NCBI RefSeq assembly: GCF_024756235.1
Contig: NZ_JANUGY010000004.1
Coordinates: 186,001-250,000, forward strand
Origin: Massilia kyonggiensis
GTDB taxonomy: Bacteria; Pseudomonadota; Gammaproteobacteria; Burkholderiales; Burkholderiaceae_D
DNA: 64,000 nucleotides
Direction of reading: 5' to 3'
Under the pieces are notes generated by a model that did no database searches, had not been told where the DNA came from, and worked only from the letters and a program-made list of their open reading frames with translations. The first letter of the stretch is position 1; each line of letters opens with the position of its first letter. This document shows positions 59,632 through 64,000 of the stretch, piece after piece. The position numbers were made by a program, and so were the translations under genes.

Positions 59632-61017
59632 TCAGCGCCGCGTCGGCTGCACGAGGCTCGTCATCGCATCGACATACGTCTTGTCGTCGTCGGCGTACAG
59701 CGGCAGCAGCGGCGTGACGGACACCTGGTTCAGCTTCGTCCTGCGCAGCGCACCGGTCGCCGGATCCTTGAAGACCGCATACGGTACGTCCTGGATGACG
59801 TACGGCTCGCCGTTCACGTGGCCGATGATCATCAGCACGTGGCCCGGCACGACGACGAGATCGCCCACCTGCGCCTCCCGCACCGCTTTTACGCGCGCGG
59901 CGTGGGTGTCCGCCGAAGTGAAGGCGCGGTGCTTCAGCGCCGTCGACGTTCCCTGCAGCCCGGAGCTGTGCTGCAGCAGCAGGCCCATGCTGCGGTAGGT
60001 TTCGGCGACCAGGCCGCTGCAGTCGCGCGCGTCGTACTGGTGGCCCCACCCGTACCGTTCACCGAGCAGCTTGAAAGATTGCCGGATGATGTTCGCGCGC
60101 GTGAGCGGCAGGTAGCCCGGCGCCGTGTCGGCGCTGCGGCGGATCAGCGCCGGCCGGATGACCAGCGAACCGTCGGCCTCGCGCACCGGCACCTGCACGG
60201 GCCACGACGCGTACGGACTCGCGCCGTTGACCGGCTGGTCGGCCGGCACGTCTGCGCGCGGCAGGGCCACGCCCATGTCGAGGTCCAATTGCGACACGGC
60301 CGGCAGCTCGCGCGTGTGCACGGTGTGCACGTGGTTACCCGTGACCACGCGGCCCGGCGGCAGCGCCGCGTAGCCGAAGACCGCATCGGCCGTACCGATG
60401 GCGATATCGCCGGCATGCACCCACGCGGGACCCTGCGTCGTCACGGCGAGCAGCCAGCGGCCGTCGCTACTCGCGTGCGCGACGAGCACGGGTTCGCCCG
60501 GGAACAGGGTGCCCGCCGTGAGACTTTCGTAATCGGGTTGATCGGCCGCCCCGTGGAACACGCGGTCGCTCGGGTAGGTGCGCATCTCCGCGCGGCGCAC
60601 CGCGAGACCGTAGCGGGCAGGCGCCGTGGCCGGGACCTGGCCGGCGGCCGTCGCGTCGCGGAGCTGCTGTACGGTGTCCGGGCCGACGGGGCGGCCGGCC
60701 TCGTCGACCGCGAGCTTGACGGGCGACTGCTGCTCCGCGCCGCGCATCCAGTCGAGGATCTGGTCACGCGTGAGCGTCGAAGGAAGTTTGCGGACGTCGA
60801 CGAAGCCGCCGCCGGGCGCGTACGCGGCGGCCCGCTGCGCGGCCGTCGCGCGCGCGTCCAGCAGCACGGCGTCGGGCGCGGACAGCCGCCGGATCCAGTA
60901 GCCGGGCGACAGCATCGCCTCGTCGAAGGCGGGGATGCCGGCCGGTGATACGGCCGGCACATCGGCCGCAAAGGCGGGGCCGCAGGCGAGTGCGGCCAGG
61001 AGATACGCTGCTTTCAT
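59632..61017 (-). CDS. SH3-domain NlpC/P60 peptidoglycan hydrolase, secreted
   Basis: 461 residues with a signal peptide (ending AFAAD). An N-terminal region (20-130) typical of SH3-type NlpC proteins is followed by an SH3b domain (about 140-210, RRAEMRTYPSDRVFH and GPAWVHAGDI), a second SH3-like stretch, and the NlpC/P60 domain (about 305-455) with Cys 333 in DARDCSGLVAETY and His 393 in VVPGHVLMIIG. It probably cleaves gamma-D-Glu-diamino acid bonds in peptidoglycan peptides in the periplasm, as YkfC-type enzymes do. Its position before lrgAB, genes tied to murein hydrolase control, is suggestive. Confidence 0.93.
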   Translation of the reverse strand: MKAAYLLAALACGPAFAADVPAVSPAGIPAFDEAMLSPGYWIRRLSAPDAVLLDARATAAQRAAAYAPGGGFVDVRKLPSTLTRDQILDWMRGAEQQSPVKLAVDEAGRPVGPDTVQQLRDATAAGQVPATAPARYGLAVRRAEMRTYPSDRVFHGAADQPDYESLTAGTLFPGEPVLVAHASSDGRWLLAVTTQGPAWVHAGDIAIGTADAVFGYAALPPGRVVTGNHVHTVHTRELPAVSQLDLDMGVALPRADVPADQPVNGASPYASWPVQVPVREADGSLVIRPALIRRSADTAPGYLPLTRANIIRQSFKLLGERYGWGHQYDARDCSGLVAETYRSMGLLLQHSSGLQGTSTALKHRAFTSADTHAARVKAVREAQVGDLVVVPGHVLMIIGHVNGEPYVIQDVPYAVFKDPATGALRRTKLNQVSVTPLLPLYADDDKTYVDAMTSLVQPTRR

Positions 61018-61071
61018 GTGCTGGGCCTTGTTCCGGATCGTGAAGCCGGAAGTGTAGCCCAGCTTGGCGGT

Positions 61072-63078
61072 TTACGCGGCGGCCAGCGCCTTCATCGGCG
61101 CCCGCGCCGCGACGGCCGGACGTGCCGCGGATGCGGCCGCGCCCTCGAGCCTGAACTGGCCCACCAGCGATACGAGCAGGTCGGCCTGCTGCTGCAGGCT
61201 GTCCGCCGCGGCGGCTGCTTCTTCGACGAGGGCCGCGTTCTGCTGCGTCGTGCCGTCCATCTGCACGATGGCCTGGTTGACCTGGCCGATGCCCGTGCTC
61301 TGCTCCGCGCTGGCGGCCGAGATCTCGGCCACGATGTCGCTCACGCGGCGCACGCTGGACACGACGTCCTCCATCGTGCGGCCCGCATCCTGCACGAGGG
61401 CGCTGCCCGCTTCCACCTTGCCGGAGGCGTCGCCGATCAGGGCCTTGATCTCCTTCGCAGCGGCCGCGCTGCGCTGGGCCAGCGCCCGCACTTCCGACGC
61501 GACCACGGCGAAGCCGCGGCCCTGCTCGCCCGCGCGCGCCGCTTCGACGGCCGCGTTCAGCGCGAGGATATTGGTCTGGAACGCGATACTGTCGATGACG
61601 CCGATGATGTCGACGACCTTGCGCGACGCCGTGTCGATCGCGGCCATCGTCTCCACGACTTCGGCCACGACGGCACCGCCGCGGCGGGCCGTCTCCGATG
61701 CGGACAGGGCGAGCTGGTTGGCCTGGCGCGCATTGTCGGCGTTCTGCCTGACGGTCGACGTCAGTTCTTCCATCGACGCGGCCGTCTCTTCCAGCGCACC
61801 CGCCTGCTGCTCGGTGCGGCCGGACAGGTCCATGTTGCCCTGGCTGATCTCGACGCTCGCGGCCGCGACGCTGCCGGCGCTCTCGCGCACCTGCACCAGG
61901 ACCTGCTGGATCTTGGTGACGAAGCCGTTGAAACCGGCGGCGATCAGCGCCAGCTCGTCGCGGCCCTTCGCCTCCAGCCGGGCGTTCAGGTCGGCGTTGC
62001 CGCTCGCGAGGTCCGTCATCGTGGCGCCCAGGACGCGCAACGGGCGAGTCAGGCGGCGCTGCACGGTGACCATCACGATGGCGGCCACGATGGCGCAGAC
62101 CAGCGACGCGAACAGCGAATAACCCATCAGCTGGCGTGCGCTGGCCGTCGCGACGGCGTGCGGGAACGACAGTTTCACTGCCCACGGCGCGATGTCCGGA
62201 TGCAGGCGCAGCGGCTGCAGCAGGTGCACGATGCCGGCCGCGTCGACGTACTCATAGGTTTCGCCGGCGCGCACGGCCGCCAGGGCCGCCGGCGGCAGGT
62301 CGTCGGCCTTCTTGCCGTTCTTGCTCGTATCCGGGTGGCTCGCATACAGGCCGCCGTTCGAGACGAGCGCCAGCCGGCCGCCTTCGACGACCCTGATCTT
62401 GCCGAGGATCTCGCCCAGGTGCGTGAGCTGGAAGTCGGCGCTGGCGACGCCCGCGAATGCGCCCTTGACGAAGAACGGCGCCACGAGCGACGACATCATG
62501 ATGTCCTTGCCGTTGACGGCATACGCGTATGGCTCCGTGAAGAACACCTTGCGCGTGGCCTTCGGGATGTCGTACCAGTCGTTGGCGCCCGGGGTGGTCG
62601 GGAACACGATCGGTTCCACGTGCAGCGTGCCGTCCGGGTTGCGGGTGTAGTACGGCATGTAGCGGCCGGTCGCGTCGTATTCGGGCGCCTTGCCCGCGAA
62701 CTCGGCGTCCTTGCCGTCCAGCGCATCCGGTTCGAACGTGACCGCGCCGCCGATCAGGTCGCTGAAGCTGCGCACCATGGCCTGCGTCATGGCGCCGACC
62801 TGCGGGCGCGACGGCGCGATATCCGCTTCGCGCAGCGCGCTCATACCGGCGGCCAGATTGGTGACCGCGCCCAGCTTGTTGCCGATCTGCGCCTGCACGG
62901 CGGCGGCGGCTTCGCGCGCGGAGGTGCGGGCCTGGTGCATGCTCGCGTCCTCGGCGGTGTCGCTGCTGCGCACCGCGATGACGGCCGACGTGACCGCGAG
63001 GCTCAGCACGACGAGCGTGGTGGCCGTGGCGCAGATCTTCGCCGTCAGCGAGAGAGACGACAGGGGGTTTCGACGCAT
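61072..63078 (-). CDS. Methyl-accepting chemotaxis protein with Cache-type sensor
   Basis: 668 residues from the ATG at 63078 (GAGGAAAG upstream). Membrane helix (about 12-36), periplasmic double-Cache-like sensor (about 45-325; [35 protein letters not shown]), second helix (about 335-355), HAMP ([24 protein letters not shown]) and the signalling domain, with the hairpin tip [38 protein letters not shown]. No C-terminal NWETF-like receptor tail is present. The WYxxP-R-YxY pattern is common in sensors of amino acids or amines, so such a ligand is possible. It lies 14 bp after the porin gene. Confidence 0.94.
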   Translation of the reverse strand: MRRNPLSSLSLTAKICATATTLVVLSLAVTSAVIAVRSSDTAEDASMHQARTSAREAAAAVQAQIGNKLGAVTNLAAGMSALREADIAPSRPQVGAMTQAMVRSFSDLIGGAVTFEPDALDGKDAEFAGKAPEYDATGRYMPYYTRNPDGTLHVEPIVFPTTPGANDWYDIPKATRKVFFTEPYAYAVNGKDIMMSSLVAPFFVKGAFAGVASADFQLTHLGEILGKIRVVEGGRLALVSNGGLYASHPDTSKNGKKADDLPPAALAAVRAGETYEYVDAAGIVHLLQPLRLHPDIAPWAVKLSFPHAVATASARQLMGYSLFASLVCAIVAAIVMVTVQRRLTRPLRVLGATMTDLASGNADLNARLEAKGRDELALIAAGFNGFVTKIQQVLVQVRESAGSVAAASVEISQGNMDLSGRTEQQAGALEETAASMEELTSTVRQNADNARQANQLALSASETARRGGAVVAEVVETMAAIDTASRKVVDIIGVIDSIAFQTNILALNAAVEAARAGEQGRGFAVVASEVRALAQRSAAAAKEIKALIGDASGKVEAGSALVQDAGRTMEDVVSSVRRVSDIVAEISAASAEQSTGIGQVNQAIVQMDGTTQQNAALVEEAAAAADSLQQQADLLVSLVGQFRLEGAAASAARPAVAARAPMKALAAA

Positions 63079-63092
63079 TGTCTTTCCTCGAT

Positions 63093-63863
63093 TCAGAATT
63101 TGCGGGTCAGCGACAGCACGACGGCGCGGCGCGCGACGTTCGACACGGCCAGCCGGCCGTCGGCGCGCGGCATGCCGGTCGTGTAGCTGTTGTAGACGCC
63201 GGTCGCGCCGATGGCGCGGGTGTAGTTCAGGGCGACGGTCCAGCCGTCTTCGAGCTTGTGGGTCAGGCCGGCCTTCAGGTCGCGCCAGTCCCAGATGCCG
63301 TTGCCACGGCCGGCCACGCGGCCGTCGCCGGCGTGCAGGTTCAGGGTGAGCGATTTGGTGAGCGGCTGGTCGGCGCCGACGTCCAGGTAACCGGTGCCGC
63401 GGGCATTCGTGATGCCGAAGAAATCGCGGCTGAACGTGTAGTTGTAGCGGGCGTACAGCGTCTTCCAGCTGAAGCCGGCGGACAGTTCGCCGTAGTCGAA
63501 CGACGTGTCCGTCGCGCTGATGCGCGCGCCCGGGTATTTGTACCAGTACACCACCGCGGACCAGCCGACGGGGCCTGCGCTGCCGCTGTAGCCGCCGTAC
63601 AGGTCCCATTCGACGGTGCCGCTCTCGATGAATTTGTCGCTGACGTTGATGACGGACGTGCCGGCCGACCAGCCGCTCGGATGCGCGTAGTCGACGCCGG
63701 CCATCGCGGCCGGCCCGCCCCACGTCTGGCGGATGCCGCGCGAGACGTATTGCGAGCTGACGGAGACGGTCGCGCTCAGCGGGGCGTCGGACTCGCCGGC
63801 GTGTGCGAACGGGGCTGTGGCCAGCAGCAGGAAGGTAAACGGGGCAAGGCGCCGGGTAGTCAT
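63093..63863 (-). CDS. TorF-family putative outer-membrane porin
   Basis: 256 residues with a Sec signal peptide ([19 protein letters not shown]). [22 protein letters not shown] is the conserved start of the TorF/TIGR02001 family, and the protein ends in the terminal Phe of SLTRKF, as barrels do. Strands alternate with many Tyr/Trp. It probably forms a small outer-membrane channel of unknown specificity. No Shine-Dalgarno is visible before the ATG. It is the first gene of the leftward run and is followed closely by the chemoreceptor. Confidence 0.87.
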   Translation of the reverse strand: MTTRRLAPFTFLLLATAPFAHAGESDAPLSATVSVSSQYVSRGIRQTWGGPAAMAGVDYAHPSGWSAGTSVINVSDKFIESGTVEWDLYGGYSGSAGPVGWSAVVYWYKYPGARISATDTSFDYGELSAGFSWKTLYARYNYTFSRDFFGITNARGTGYLDVGADQPLTKSLTLNLHAGDGRVAGRGNGIWDWRDLKAGLTHKLEDGWTVALNYTRAIGATGVYNSYTTGMPRADGRLAVSNVARRAVVLSLTRKF

Positions 63864-64000
63864 GGTTTGTGGTTGAATCTCAGTATGTATTGATGCCGTA
63901 CGGAAATTCTAGTGCCGAGCTTGTGGCTTTTGGTTACAAACCGATGAGAAAATTTGCGGGAAACGAGGGAATGAGACGTGCGCGCAACACTCAGATATTT
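63864..64000. other. Upstream region of the porin gene to the window edge
   Basis: 137 bp with lower GC than the coding regions. On the minus strand TAGAAT near 63908-63913 is a possible -10 box, without a good -35. No ORF is supported. The region probably holds the promoter of the porin-chemoreceptor pair. Confidence 0.35.

Overview
The window looks like chromosomal DNA of a betaproteobacterium of the Massilia/Telluria type (Oxalobacteraceae, Burkholderiales). The grounds are high GC with strong GC3 in every convincing gene, a cytochrome bo3 operon followed directly by a RegB/RegA pair, a DUF2863-like protein, and a large carbohydrate-degrading repertoire with TonB-dependent uptake. The genus is inferred from gene content, not from a search. 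I see no rRNA or tRNA gene, CRISPR array, prophage or plasmid backbone. Coding density is high and most genes lie in co-directional blocks with short gaps or overlapping stop/start codons.

Layout. 1-7.2 kb: the end of glf (UDP-galactopyranose mutase), three leftward secreted glycosidases (GH97, GH29 fucosidase, GH78-like) and a glycosyltransferase. 7.5-8.8 kb: a DUF2863-like protein. 8.8-16.4 kb: a leftward hexuronate block, uxaC-uxaA-uxaB-exuT-kdgK-gntR, behind a palindrome-rich control region. 16.5-21.4 kb: a purine permease, a REC-GAF-PAS-GGDEF-EAL protein and a NarL-type regulator. 21.7-25.2 kb: a DUF481 outer-membrane protein, a small secreted barrel protein, and a thioredoxin-MFS-GFA operon. 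25.4-27.7 kb: DUF3606, MscS and an SDR. 27.7-36.5 kb: a class A PBP, a CHASE-PAS-GGDEF-EAL protein, a ClC antiporter divergent from a MarR regulator, and a lipoprotein phosphatase. 36.7-39.9 kb: a TonB-dependent receptor and a ZIP transporter. 39.9-40.9 kb: a decayed IS200/IS605 (tnpB) remnant and a beheaded ORF. 40.9-49.3 kb: a second GH29 fucosidase, tail to tail with cyoABCD-surf1-regB-regA. 49.5-51.1 kb: an MFS transporter, its terminator and a small inverted-repeat element. 51.1-55.4 kb: a hybrid histidine kinase and a GH43 arabinanase with a ricin-type lectin domain. 55.5-58.4 kb: ZIP transporter, Mn catalase and a divergent hemerythrin protein. 58.5-63.9 kb: leftward porin, chemoreceptor, NlpC/P60 hydrolase and LrgA/LrgB.

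Functional reading. Arabinanase, rhamnosidase-like and fucosidase enzymes plus a complete galacturonate-to-KDPG route point to growth on pectin and related plant polysaccharides. The aerobic quinol oxidase is in one transcription unit with a redox-sensing two-component system. Mn catalase, hemerythrin, DUF3606, MscS and the YghA-like SDR form a stress-type complement. No single locus here is an obviously new system. The more unusual observations are a 21-nt element shared by the two fucosidase genes 37 kb apart, a degenerate GGDEF domain beside an intact EAL domain, a rhamnosidase-like enzyme with an altered acid motif, a decayed tnpB element, a four-copy inverted-repeat element, and three convergent gene pairs whose stop codons abut in TGATCA.
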